A stretch of 16,997 bases of DNA from Candidatus Desantisiibacteriota bacterium (GTDB lineage Bacteria > JACRDZ01). The notes beneath the pieces were generated by a model. It was not told the origin of the DNA, made no database searches, and saw nothing but the letters and a program-made list of their open reading frames with translations. The stretch spans positions 1 through 16,997 of the forward strand of contig JACQWU010000145.1 in NCBI GenBank assembly GCA_016209155.1. Direction: 5' to 3'. The first letter of the stretch is position 1, and every line of letters begins with the position of its first letter. A program made the position numbers and the translations under genes. Below, one piece after another: positions 7,501-14,676 of this stretch.

Positions 7501-9575
7501 TTTCCAATTTTTAAGTGTATTCCTTTTTTTTCTTTTTCTGAAATAAGAATATTGATAGATTCTGCAATTTTATCATGATAAAATTTAAAATAATTGCTAA
7601 AGTTTAGGATGAGACCTTCCTTAATTGCCATTGTTAAATCTGCGTAAGTTTTTTCAATAGTATTGTTATATACGGAAGATAAAGTTTCAATATCGAATTG
7701 ATCTCCAAAACATGCCGCATATTCAAGACATTTTATGGTTTCATCCGGAAGTTTTTTGATTTTCTCAACCATCAGATCAACAATATTATCTGAAAATATC
7801 AAATTTTTATTTCTTTCAATATCAATAAAACATTCAAATCCAATTAATTTATTTTTATAAAGATTGTATAAATATTGATAAATAAAAAATGGATTTCCGT
7901 TGGTTTTTTTATTTATAAAATCCACAAAGTCATTAATCTGATTTTTTTCACATTCAAATGCGTCTCCTATCAACTGGGCAATATATTTTAGTTCCAGCGG
8001 TTTTAATTCTATTTTGTTAATTTGCATAACTTTTTCAACAATTTCATTTATTGTATTAAAAAGAATATGCGATTTGTCTACCTCATTATCTCTATATGCT
8101 CCGATTAATAATAAATATTTCACACTCGATTCTGATATTAAAAATTTTATAAGATTAAGACTTGCAGAATCAATCCATTGAAGATCATCTAAAAAAATAA
8201 TTAAAGGAGATTTATTTGAAGTAAATGTACTGATAAAATTTTTCAAAACAAAATTGAATCTAATATGGGTTTCGATTGGATTTAAAGGCATTATTGGCTG
8301 TTGTTTTCCAATAAGCATTTCCAGTTCCGGAATTATGTCAATAATAATTTGTCCGTTTATATCTAAAATTTTCGAAATTTTTTCTTTCCATATTTCAATT
8401 TCCTGTTCACTTTCTGAGAGTATCCTTTTTATAATTTCTCTAAATACAAGAATCAATCCGCTATAAGGAATGGTTTTAGTTATCTCATCAAATTTTCCTG
8501 ATGCAAAATAAACATTTTCATCATAAATGGAATTAAAAGCTTCATTAATTAAAGTGGTTTTACCGATACCCGGCGGTCCGGAAATTAAAATTAATTCGGT
8601 ATTACCTGATTTTGTCTTTTCGAAAATATTCCTGATAAGTTCAATTTCCTGTTTACGTCCATATATTTTATGATGGATATCAAATCTTGCAGGAATATCT
8701 TTTTGGCCAAGCGAAAATAATTCGATTTTATTATTTTTTATGTAATTATTTAAACATACCAGTAAATCATTTCTTAATCCTTCCGCATTACAATATCTTT
8801 CTTCCGGTATTTTAGATGTTAATTTTTGAATCAAATTAATTATCATTTCCGGTATATCAAAGTATAAATCTGAATCAAATTTAATAGATTTAGCCAAATG
8901 AGAATGAATAATTTCAAGGGTATCATCGGATACAAAAGGGGCATAGCCTGTCAGCATTTCATAAGAAATAATGCCAAGTGAATAAAAATCTGTTTTATAA
9001 TCAACTAAACGTTTTATTCTCCCGGTCTGTTCAGGGGAAATATAAGGAAGTGTATATTTAATAATTTTTTCATTAAACATAGAAATATTTTTTATATACT
9101 GAATTTGAGGAATACCATAATGAATTACATTAATATTATTCTTTTCATTTATTAGAATATTGTATGGTGTAAGATGGTTATGAAAAATATCAATATTATG
9201 TAATGTATTTAATTTTTCCGATATATTAAAGGCAACTTCAAGAAATGTTTTAACATCAAAAGAAGTATTTTTTTCAATATATGATTTCAGAGTTATCCCG
9301 TCAAAATACTCCATAATTATGATTACTTCATAATTATTATCAATTATTTCATTGATTCCTAATAACTCTGATTGTGGATTATTTTTTAAAAAATTATATT
9401 CATATTTAAGTTTTGCAATATAATTTTGCCAAAAATATAATTTTTTATAAATTGAGATTAAAGCTTTTTTGCGAATATCAGAATTTAGATGAGCAGAATA
9501 TGTAGATACAAAAACAAGTTCGCTTACTTTTTTATCTAAAGTATAATTAGAAATATTTTTCATTATAATATTCAC
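4578..9575 (-). CDS. Multi-domain sensor: kinase-like domain, AAA ATPase, TPR-like region, GAF, histidine kinase
   Basis: A 1665-residue cytosolic signalling protein with no membrane segment seen. (1) A Ser/Thr-kinase-like fold (about 10-275) keeps YISPEQTGR (178-186) and DFYSLGIISYE, but the VAIK lysine position appears to be Ser41, HRD reads HNH (132-134) and DFG reads HYG (152-154), so it is probably a pseudokinase. (2) An AAA_16/STAND-like ATPase has Walker A GPPGIGKT (333-340) and Walker B LIIFLDD (Asp463-464). (3) A long helical, TPR-like region spans about 660-1250. (4) A GAF domain spans about 1277-1415. (5) A histidine kinase shows SHELNTPL with phospho-acceptor His1448, N-box Asn1567, DTGIGIAP from Asp1596 and GMGIGLSI (1626-1633), all intact. 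There is no receiver domain, so a separate response regulator is expected. Translation may begin at GTG 9575 or ATG 9563; neither has a good Shine-Dalgarno. This architecture is known from cyanobacteria, Leptospira and myxobacteria. Its DNA is the most AT-rich of the window. Confidence 0.88.
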   Translation of the reverse strand: MNIIMKNISNYTLDKKVSELVFVSTYSAHLNSDIRKKALISIYKKLYFWQNYIAKLKYEYNFLKNNPQSELLGINEIIDNNYEVIIIMEYFDGITLKSYIEKNTSFDVKTFLEVAFNISEKLNTLHNIDIFHNHLTPYNILINEKNNINVIHYGIPQIQYIKNISMFNEKIIKYTLPYISPEQTGRIKRLVDYKTDFYSLGIISYEMLTGYAPFVSDDTLEIIHSHLAKSIKFDSDLYFDIPEMIINLIQKLTSKIPEERYCNAEGLRNDLLVCLNNYIKNNKIELFSLGQKDIPARFDIHHKIYGRKQEIELIRNIFEKTKSGNTELILISGPPGIGKTTLINEAFNSIYDENVYFASGKFDEITKTIPYSGLILVFREIIKRILSESEQEIEIWKEKISKILDINGQIIIDIIPELEMLIGKQQPIMPLNPIETHIRFNFVLKNFISTFTSNKSPLIIFLDDLQWIDSASLNLIKFLISESSVKYLLLIGAYRDNEVDKSHILFNTINEIVEKVMQINKIELKPLELKYIAQLIGDAFECEKNQINDFVDFINKKTNGNPFFIYQYLYNLYKNKLIGFECFIDIERNKNLIFSDNIVDLMVEKIKKLPDETIKCLEYAACFGDQFDIETLSSVYNNTIEKTYADLTMAIKEGLILNFSNYFKFYHDKIAESINILISEKEKKGIHLKIGNLIYQKTPKNELSEKYFDIATHLNFALDLITLPEEKIKAAEINLKAAEKAKQSNAYLSALKYVQFGISLINEKNWNENYILCYSLYSIECECYFLTGNFDEAEKLFENIFKRSKTKFEKGELLNLKIKLYSSRGKFSEANRIGIEALKLFNLNLPEFPEDNEIVNEFNKVKKNIGKRKVEDIINSKELNDPEKLIIIKILIDLSITSYLSNHKLFSLSILKVVNISLKYGNSSFSSYANMLYALMLMGVAHDIETGYKFAQLALSLNDKFKNINQIPKLYEIFGGHVSHWKLHLRTSLKYMKEAYDYGLKVGDIIFATFSSVGINLISISKGDNLHDIYNNMQTSLDFIKTNKDENVKYFYLNEANIVVKLTDLPGDPFKQINQEFDQDNFFIKSVQKEEPLVLKTECYAWKLMLNYILGNDKEAFIHASDGEKYFQSAPGIYTEVIAVFYYSLIVIANFYILPESDKDRYEKKLNANLDKLKEWTKYCPENFKHKYLLIKAELSRLKNKKNIAIKLYDQAIEMANKNEFIHEEALGYELAGKFYLKNGRNITAGVYIGRAIECYIKWGANVKVVTWGKQIFFDKLIKTLMYIIMENAGAEKGIIIISKSDELYVTAVCNINNTEIEIINNTVLDKYSNIPKNIINYVKHTLEDVIIDDAGIKNAFYPDKYILKNKPKSILCIPILKQSHILAILYLENNLITYAFTKERIEILKLLCSQIAISMENALLYKELFETNQELKTLDKMKDNFLSNISHELNTPLTVIKGYIDLILSNTSGHLDVVVENQLKITQKKTEHIKSLIENLINYAKIVSKGEKLKLVSFNINELIKEIAVSLKLKTEVKKIIIALELPDEPIIINADNKKIARVIINLLENAIKFTDINGKIKIKLMKIKNDFIQIDITDTGIGIAPEEHEKIFEKFYQVDNSIIRKYSGMGIGLSISKLYIELHEGKIWVKSKIGEGSTFSFIIPIKI

Positions 9576-9688
9576 TTTTAATAAATAAGGAATCCTGCGG
9601 TAGAGACTGTAATGTAATGGAATTTCCCCCCAGATTGAAATTCTTTAATATTATATTATAACATATATATATATATTTAGCATTATAC

Positions 9689-9717
9689 GGTATATGGAAT
9701 TATTAATTCGCTGTCAA
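9689..9717 (-). promoter_or_regulatory. Putative promoter of the sensor kinase gene
   Basis: Minus-strand TTGACA (9717-9712), 17 bases, then TATACC (9694-9689). A perfect TATAAT lies slightly further on (9687-9682) but 24 bases from the -35, so the exact -10 is uncertain. The leader would exceed 100 nt. The -35 is only 8 bp from the -35 of the hrcA promoter on the other strand. Confidence 0.4.
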
Positions 9718-9725
9718 AAATTCCC

Positions 9726-9754
9726 TTGACAAATAAAATTCATAATGATAAATT
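9726..9754 (+). promoter_or_regulatory. Promoter of the hrcA-grpE-dnaK-dnaJ operon
   Basis: TTGACA (9726-9731), a 17-base spacer and TAAATT (9749-9754) directly abut the CIRCE operator. This is the usual geometry for housekeeping-sigma promoters repressed by HrcA. Transcription would start inside or at the edge of CIRCE. Confidence 0.65.
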
Positions 9755-9755
9755 A

Positions 9756-9782
9756 TTAGCACTCTAATAATGTGAGTGCTAA
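9756..9782. promoter_or_regulatory. CIRCE operator, HrcA binding site
   Basis: A perfect consensus element: TTAGCACTC (9756-9764), nine bases, then GAGTGCTAA (9774-9782). HrcA, encoded 100 bp downstream, binds this repeat when folded with GroEL help and represses transcription; heat stress relieves it. The operator lies right after the -10 box of the operon promoter, so binding should block initiation. It is the only CIRCE found in the window. Confidence 0.97.
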
Positions 9783-9882
9783 AATGAAGATACCCCGCAC
9801 TAAGCTGTGAGTAATCTTCTATCCCTGATAGGAATTATTTATTGTATATTTTAGTATGTTTATTAATAGTTAAGGTTAAAAA
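9783..9882 (+). other. 100-nt leader between CIRCE and hrcA with a possible stem-loop
   Basis: GAAGAT (9786-9791) can pair with ATCTTC (9814-9819), enclosing an inner CAC/GTG pairing (9798-9800 with 9807-9809), making an interrupted stem-loop in the 5' leader. The rest is AT rich with no open frame. The hairpin may affect leader stability, but nothing in the sequence proves a function. The remainder of the 9576-9882 gap holds the divergent promoters and a short AT dinucleotide run near 9662-9676. Confidence 0.3.
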
Positions 9883-10944
9883 ATGGATTTATGTTTAGAT
9901 GAACGAAGCAAAAAAATATTTCAGGCAATAGTTCAGAATTATATTAAGACAGCCGAACCTGTTGGATCGCGTACTATTGCACGACACTATAATTTAGGAA
10001 TAAGTCCTGCTACAATACGTAATGTAATGAATGATCTTGAAGAAATGGGATTAATTACACAACCTCATACTTCAGCAGGAAGAATACCAACTCATAAAGG
10101 CTATAGATTTTATGTGGACAGCCTTATGGAACGGTCTAAACTTACAAAACATGAAGAAGAAAATATACAGATTAAATATAATGATAAAACTAATGAATAT
10201 ACTGATGAAATTTTTCATTTAACATCAAAATTATTATCAGCGATTTCAAATTATGCGGGAGTTGCTATTGCTCCGATAACTTCAAAAAGCAAAATAAAAA
10301 AAATAGAATTTATTAATGTTTCTTCAAAAAAAATATTAATGATATTAATTACTGATTCTAATCAGGTGAAAAATAAAATTATTGATATTAGTGAAGAAAT
10401 ATCATCGGATGAACTTCATATTATATCTAAAATGTTCACCGATAAACTAAAAGATTCATCTTTATATGAAATCCGTAATAGTATTAAAAATGAAATTCTA
10501 TTAGCTAATAAATTTGAAATAAATAAACCTGAGTATAATGAATTATTTAAAAAGACTATACATTTTGCAGAAAGCTGTTTGAATATTGAAGTTGATAAAG
10601 ATATTTATCTTGAAGGAGCGGCAAATATACTTAAACATCCTGAATTTTCCAAAATAAACAAAACAAAGGATCTTATTAAATTGTTTGAGGAAAAAAAGGA
10701 TTTGTTTAAAATTGTTGCCAGAACCGTGGAAACTGATGGGGCAAAAGTATATATAGGGGAAGAGAATAATATATCGGAAATGAATAATTGCAGTGTGGTT
10801 ATATGTTCATATAAAGTGAAAAACCTCCCCGGCGGCATTATTGGAATAATCGGCCCTACCAGGATGAAATATGGTAAAATTTTTTCTATTGTTGAATATA
10901 CATCTTTTCAACTTGAAAATATTCTTAAACTTTTGATTGATTGA
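9883..10944 (+). CDS. hrcA: Heat-inducible transcription repressor HrcA
   Basis: DNA-binding repressor of class I heat-shock genes through CIRCE. The 353 residues are normal for the family. The N-terminal winged helix (about 1-80) shows AEPVGSRTIA (24-33), the recognition helix SPATIRNVMNDLEEMG (41-56) and PHTSAGRIPTHKGYRFYVD (61-79), all family hallmarks. The GAF-like dimerisation core follows, with IYLEGAANIL and the C-terminal signature IGIIGPTRMKYGKIFSIVEY. The ATG at 9883 starts directly before the conserved DERSKKIFQAIVQNYI; only a weak AAGG precedes it, suggesting modest translation as fits a repressor. It is first in the operon, 26 bp ahead of grpE, so it is autoregulated by the CIRCE at 9756-9782. 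No truncation or missing motif is visible, unlike grpE and dnaK further down. Confidence 0.96.
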   Translation: MDLCLDERSKKIFQAIVQNYIKTAEPVGSRTIARHYNLGISPATIRNVMNDLEEMGLITQPHTSAGRIPTHKGYRFYVDSLMERSKLTKHEEENIQIKYNDKTNEYTDEIFHLTSKLLSAISNYAGVAIAPITSKSKIKKIEFINVSSKKILMILITDSNQVKNKIIDISEEISSDELHIISKMFTDKLKDSSLYEIRNSIKNEILLANKFEINKPEYNELFKKTIHFAESCLNIEVDKDIYLEGAANILKHPEFSKINKTKDLIKLFEEKKDLFKIVARTVETDGAKVYIGEENNISEMNNCSVVICSYKVKNLPGGIIGIIGPTRMKYGKIFSIVEYTSFQLENILKLLID

Positions 10945-10970
10945 TAAAAGTGAAGGAGGTATAGGTTATA

Positions 10971-11624
10971 ATGACAAATAAACATCATCATAATAATACA
11001 CAAGAAAATAAAGATTTCGGACATCCTAATGCTCAGGAATCCGTTGAAAATACTGCAGATAAAAATGAGGAAGAAAAAATTGGAGAAAATATCAAATTAT
11101 CATATATTGAGAAAATAAATGAACTTGAAAAAAAAATAAAAGAAAAAGAAAGTGAAATTTCTAATTTAAAGGATAAAGATTTGCGGCTTCATGCTGAATT
11201 TGATAATTTTCGTAAAAGAACAATAAGGGAAAAAGAAGAATTAAGTCAATATGCTCATGAGAAATTAATAGAACAAATGCTGCCTATTTTGGAGGAGCAA
11301 AATCAAAAATTCAAAAATTTTATTGATGGTATTAATATGAGTTATAAAAGCTTAAAAAATGTATTTGAGAAAGAAGGACTAAAAGAAATAGATACATGCG
11401 GGCAATCTTTTAACCCTGCTATACATGAAGCGATTCAAATAGTAGAATGTCAGGATCATCCTGATGAAAATATTATTGAACAGATACAAAAAGGATATTG
11501 TCTCGGCAATAGGATTTTACGCCATCCAAAAGTGAAAGTTGCAAAAAATATTAATAATAATATAGATATAAAAGAAACAGAAGAAGAATCATCATCTTCT
11601 GATATTGATAAATCTGTTTCATAA
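10971..11624 (+). CDS. grpE: Nucleotide exchange factor GrpE, probably with a small internal deletion
   Basis: Cytosolic co-chaperone that releases ADP from DnaK. The 217 residues comprise an acidic, poorly conserved N-terminus, a coiled-coil stalk (about 42-100) with LRLHAEFDNFRKRTIREKEE, a four-helix region and the beta-wing with FNPAIHEAI (147-155), IQKGYCLGNRILRHPKVKVA (172-191). A strong AAGGAGGT (10953-10960) ten bases before the ATG sets the start. One oddity: after EQMLPIL (101-107) the family normally has DNxERAL and some further residues before the GI.M.YKSL helix. Here EEQNQKFKNF comes directly, about ten residues shorter than usual, in frame. The lost part lies in the helix bundle that mediates dimerisation, so a folded but altered dimer, or an assembly collapse of about 30 bp, are both possible. 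Identity is certain. Confidence 0.93.
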   Translation: MTNKHHHNNTQENKDFGHPNAQESVENTADKNEEEKIGENIKLSYIEKINELEKKIKEKESEISNLKDKDLRLHAEFDNFRKRTIREKEELSQYAHEKLIEQMLPILEEQNQKFKNFIDGINMSYKSLKNVFEKEGLKEIDTCGQSFNPAIHEAIQIVECQDHPDENIIEQIQKGYCLGNRILRHPKVKVAKNINNNIDIKETEEESSSSDIDKSVS

Positions 11625-11667
11625 AACAAAAATAATAAATTTCACAATTTAAAGGAGGAATAAAGTT

Positions 11668-13353
11668 ATGTCAAAAATTATTGGAATAGATTTGGGAACT
11701 TCTAACTCTGCCGCAGCAGCTATGGAAGGAGGGAAACCTACAATCATTCCTTCTGCTGAAGGGACTTCTGTCGGAGGAAAGGCTTTTCCATCTTATGTGG
11801 CTTTTACTTCAAAAGGAGAACTTTTAATCGGTGAACCGGCACGGCGTCAGGCTGTAACTAACCCTGAGGGAACTATTATTGCTAATAAAAGGAAAATGGG
11901 AACAGCACATAAATATAATATTTACGGAAAAGAATACACTCCTGAACAAATATCAGCTCATATTTTGCAAAAAATTAAAAGAGATGCCGAGTCTTTTCTG
12001 GGTGATAAAATCGAAAAAGCTGTTGTTACAGTTCCGGCATATTTTGACGATCACCAGCGTCAGGCCACAAAAGATGCAGGGAAAATTGCAGGGCTTGATA
12101 TCATACGTATTATAAACGAACCTACTGCCGCATCACTTGCATATGGGATAGATAAATCTACTAAAGAGCAAAAAATACTCGTGTTTGATCTTGGTGGAGG
12201 TACACTTGATGTAACAATAATGGATTTTGGACAGGGAGTATTTGAAGTTATTTCCACTTCAGGCGATACGCTCTTAGGCGGAACTGATATGGATAATGCT
12301 CTGATAAATTATGTATGTGATGATTTTAAGAACAATACAAATATTGATCTTCGAAAAGATAAAATGGCTATGCAGCGTGTTAGAGAAGCTGTGGAAAAAG
12401 CGAAAATAGAACTTTCAAACGTTATTGAGACAGAAATAAATCTTCCATTTATAAGCGCAACAAATGAAGGGCCACAACATCTTGCAATGAAATTACGAAG
12501 AGCTAAACTGGAAGAATTAATTGCTCCCATTATAGATCGATGTTCTAAGCCGATTGATAATGCCTTAAAAGATGCTAAGCTTACACCGGATAATATTGAT
12601 AAAATAATTATGGTCGGCGGTCCGACCCGTATGCCGATTGTACAAAAATTTCTTGAAGATCATGTAGGAAAAAAGATTGAACGCGGTGTTGACCCGATGG
12701 AATGTGTGGCTATGGGCGCTGCAATTCAGGCTGCAATTCTTCAAGGTGACATTAAAGATGTTTTGCTTTTAGATGTTACTCCTCTTTCACTGGGGATTGA
12801 AACTCTCGGCGGAGTGTTTACTAAATTAATTGAAAGAAATACCACAATCCCAACCCGTAAAAGCCAGATATTTTCTACTGCATCTGATAATCAGCCGGCA
12901 GTAAGCATTCATGTTCTTCAGGGAGAAAGAGAAATGGCCTCTTACAATAAAACTCTCGGAAGATTTGATCTCGTCGGCATTCCTCCAGCCCCGAGAGGTA
13001 TACCGCAGATTGAAGTTACTTTTGATATAGACGCAAACGGGATTGTACATGTATCGGCAAAAGATCTTGGTACCGGAAAAGAGCAAAAAATACGAATTGA
13101 AAGCTCAAGCGGTTTATCAAAAGAGGATATTGATAAAATGGTTAAAGATGCTGAGTCGCATGCGGCACAGGATAAAAAAAGAAAAGAAGAAGTTGAGATA
13201 CGCAATCAAGGAGATACACTGGTTTATACAGTTGAAAAATCCTTAAAAGAGTATGGCGATAAAATTAGTGCTGAAGATAAAACAAAAATTGAAAATAGTA
13301 AGATTGATAGAAGTTCTCCTTTAAATATTTTAGGTGAGGATGTCCAGTGGTAA
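11668..13353 (+). CDS. dnaK: Chaperone DnaK (Hsp70) with damaged helical lid and missing native C-terminus
   Basis: ATP-driven chaperone acting with DnaJ and GrpE. The nucleotide-binding domain (1-363) is complete: [13 protein letters not shown] (5-17), [10 protein letters not shown] (151-160), [12 protein letters not shown] (172-183) and VGGPTRMP (316-323), then linker [13 protein letters not shown] from 364. The beta substrate-binding domain is normal ([37 protein letters not shown]). AAAGGAGG (11651-11658) supports the ATG at 11668. The protein stops at residue 561, whereas relatives have about 600-640. After EDKTKIEN (536-543) helix C of the lid appears to be missing, the text jumps to [12 protein letters not shown]-like helix D sequence and then ends. 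The typical acidic tail DADFEVVDDDKK is found downstream in another frame (13428-13475). The domain lacks the roughly 25-residue insert of Gram-negative DnaKs. ATPase and peptide binding may survive; lid closure should be impaired. Confidence 0.93.
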   Translation: MSKIIGIDLGTSNSAAAAMEGGKPTIIPSAEGTSVGGKAFPSYVAFTSKGELLIGEPARRQAVTNPEGTIIANKRKMGTAHKYNIYGKEYTPEQISAHILQKIKRDAESFLGDKIEKAVVTVPAYFDDHQRQATKDAGKIAGLDIIRIINEPTAASLAYGIDKSTKEQKILVFDLGGGTLDVTIMDFGQGVFEVISTSGDTLLGGTDMDNALINYVCDDFKNNTNIDLRKDKMAMQRVREAVEKAKIELSNVIETEINLPFISATNEGPQHLAMKLRRAKLEELIAPIIDRCSKPIDNALKDAKLTPDNIDKIIMVGGPTRMPIVQKFLEDHVGKKIERGVDPMECVAMGAAIQAAILQGDIKDVLLLDVTPLSLGIETLGGVFTKLIERNTTIPTRKSQIFSTASDNQPAVSIHVLQGEREMASYNKTLGRFDLVGIPPAPRGIPQIEVTFDIDANGIVHVSAKDLGTGKEQKIRIESSSGLSKEDIDKMVKDAESHAAQDKKRKEEVEIRNQGDTLVYTVEKSLKEYGDKISAEDKTKIENSKIDRSSPLNILGEDVQW

Positions 13354-13356
13354 AAA

Positions 13357-13420
13357 AGTAGGAGGACACGCTTGTGAATGGGCAAAAGCCATTGCAATCA
13401 GCTACCTTGCTTCCAGCTGT
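13357..13420 (+). repeat. GTAGGAG-type repeat inserted in the dnaK 3' region
   Basis: Begins with GTAGGAG (13358-13364), continues with a degenerate CAC-GCTT-GTG hairpin (13367-13376), then ATGGGCAAAAGCCATTGCAAT (13378-13398 overall) and a CAGCT/AGCTG inverted repeat (13399-13403 with 13415-13419). The order GTAGGAG, spacer, ATGGGC-loop-GCC-ATT matches the minus-strand reading of the intergenic repeat at 4323-4397. It lies between the dnaK stop and the out-of-frame coding tail, so it very probably inserted into dnaK or replaced part of it. Borders are approximate; no target duplication could be defined. Confidence 0.55.
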
Positions 13421-13475
13421 AAAAGATGCTGATTTTGAAGTAGTAGATGACGATAAAAAAGATGATAAAAAATAA
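13421..13475 (+). pseudogene. dnaK: Detached DnaK C-terminal acidic tail
   Basis: The frame ending at the TAA of 13473-13475 reads VKDADFEVVDDDKKDDKK, the standard acidic DnaK terminus. It is offset by -1 from the dnaK frame. A TAG at 13359-13361 in this frame lies after the dnaK stop at 13351, so no single frameshift before that stop could join them. No start codon or ribosome site precedes it. It is a remnant showing that the ancestral gene extended to about 13475. Confidence 0.75.
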
Positions 13476-13528
13476 TGAATAATATATAAATGTGTTATAA
13501 TTATTTGTGTATTATCAAAAACAATAAT

Positions 13529-13535
13529 AGGAGAG
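13529..13535 (+). promoter_or_regulatory. Shine-Dalgarno fixing a TTG start for dnaJ
   Basis: AGGAGAG ends nine bases before the TTG at 13545. No in-frame ATG lies before the conserved QDYYELLG, so TTG initiation is the best reading. Confidence 0.8.
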
Positions 13536-13544
13536 AAATAAGCA

Positions 13545-14672
13545 TTGGCTATTAAACAGGATTACTATGAATTACTGGGGATAAATAAAAATGCTTCTCC
13601 AGATGAAATAAAACGGGCATATCGCGGCCTTGCAATGCAATATCATCCGGATAAAAATCCGAATAATAATCAAAGTGAAGAAAAATTTAAACTGATTAAT
13701 GAAGCATATGAAATATTAAGTGATCCACAAAAACGCTCATATTATGATCAGTTTGGACATACCGGTCCGGGATTAGGGAATAATTTCTCGCAGGAAGGTT
13801 TCTCCGAATTTACAGATTTCAATGAAGTTTTTGGAGATATTTTTTCTAATTTTTTTGGAGGCACATCAACCAGCGGAAGACGCCGTCAATCATCACAACG
13901 CGGTTCTGACCTTCAGCTTGAATTAAAAATATCTTTTATGGAAGCATGTTTCGGTGTTGAAAAAGTCATTGAATTAAATCATATGAAAATATGTAAGTCC
14001 TGCGGCGGAACCGGTGCTCTTGATGAAAAAAGTATAGAGACGTGTAAACATTGTCACGGGACAGGACAGGTAAGACATTCTCAAGGATTTATTACTTTTA
14101 GCTCTACATGCACATATTGCAGGGGCGCAGGAAAAACAATAACAAATTTATGTCCTAAATGCCGCGGCGGCAGAAAAATATCTGAAACAACTAAAATTAA
14201 TGTAAAAATTCCGGCGGGGATTGATACCGGATCAAAAATAAAAATTTCTGGTGAAGGTGATTCAGGTTATGGAGGAGCTGATAATGGAGATCTTTATATA
14301 TTAATAAATGTAAAAGATCATCCTATTTTCCGGCGTGATGATACTGATATTTATTGCGAAGTACCAATAAGTTTTACACAAGCCGCTCTTGGAGCTGAAA
14401 TTGAAATACCAACCTTAAACGGTAATGATCTTTTAAAAATACCTGCGGGGACACAAAACGGAAAAGTTTTCAGGTTTAAGGGTAAGGGAGTACCTATTAT
14501 TAATGGCTTTGGCAGAGGTGACCAAAATATAAAAATAGTAATTGAAACTCCGACCAAACTTACATCAAAACAAAAAGAACTGCTTAAACAATTCGCACAG
14601 GAAGAAGAGGAAACCAACAACCCGATAAGAAAAGGTTTTCTTGATAAAGTCAAAGATATATTTCAAAAATAA
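13545..14672 (+). CDS. dnaJ: Chaperone protein DnaJ (Hsp40, type A)
   Basis: Cytosolic co-chaperone that delivers unfolded proteins to DnaK and stimulates its ATPase. The 375 residues have the full type A layout: J-domain (about 5-70) with the catalytic HPD at 34-36, a Gly/Phe-rich stretch (about 71-110), four zinc-binding repeats and the C-terminal peptide-binding and dimerisation domains with DNGDLYILINVKDHPIFRRD. The zinc motifs are CKSCGGTG (150-157), CKHCHGTG (167-174), CTYCRGAG (189-196) and CPKCRGGR (203-210). The last replaces the final Gly by Arg but keeps both cysteines, so zinc binding should be intact. Translation starts at TTG behind AGGAGAG. It is last in the hrcA operon, 69 bp after the detached dnaK tail, and converges on the MBL gene with four bp between the stops. 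No damage is visible. Confidence 0.96.
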   Translation: MAIKQDYYELLGINKNASPDEIKRAYRGLAMQYHPDKNPNNNQSEEKFKLINEAYEILSDPQKRSYYDQFGHTGPGLGNNFSQEGFSEFTDFNEVFGDIFSNFFGGTSTSGRRRQSSQRGSDLQLELKISFMEACFGVEKVIELNHMKICKSCGGTGALDEKSIETCKHCHGTGQVRHSQGFITFSSTCTYCRGAGKTITNLCPKCRGGRKISETTKINVKIPAGIDTGSKIKISGEGDSGYGGADNGDLYILINVKDHPIFRRDDTDIYCEVPISFTQAALGAEIEIPTLNGNDLLKIPAGTQNGKVFRFKGKGVPIINGFGRGDQNIKIVIETPTKLTSKQKELLKQFAQEEEETNNPIRKGFLDKVKDIFQK

Positions 14673-14676
14673 TTTT

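Noticed and set aside
9662-9676. Alternating AT run upstream of the sensor kinase
   Set aside because: Simple sequence in very AT-rich DNA; no sign of a protein site or microsatellite function.
13300-13475. Programmed frameshifting as the way to join DnaK and its tail
   Set aside because: The tail frame has a TAG at 13359-13361, after the dnaK stop at 13351, so a single shift before the dnaK stop would end at the TAG.
14351-14653. Long minus-strand open frame opposite dnaJ (and similar ones opposite queA, dnaK and the sensor gene)
   Set aside because: No ribosome site or recognisable motif; they overlap well-conserved genes and are reading-frame shadows.
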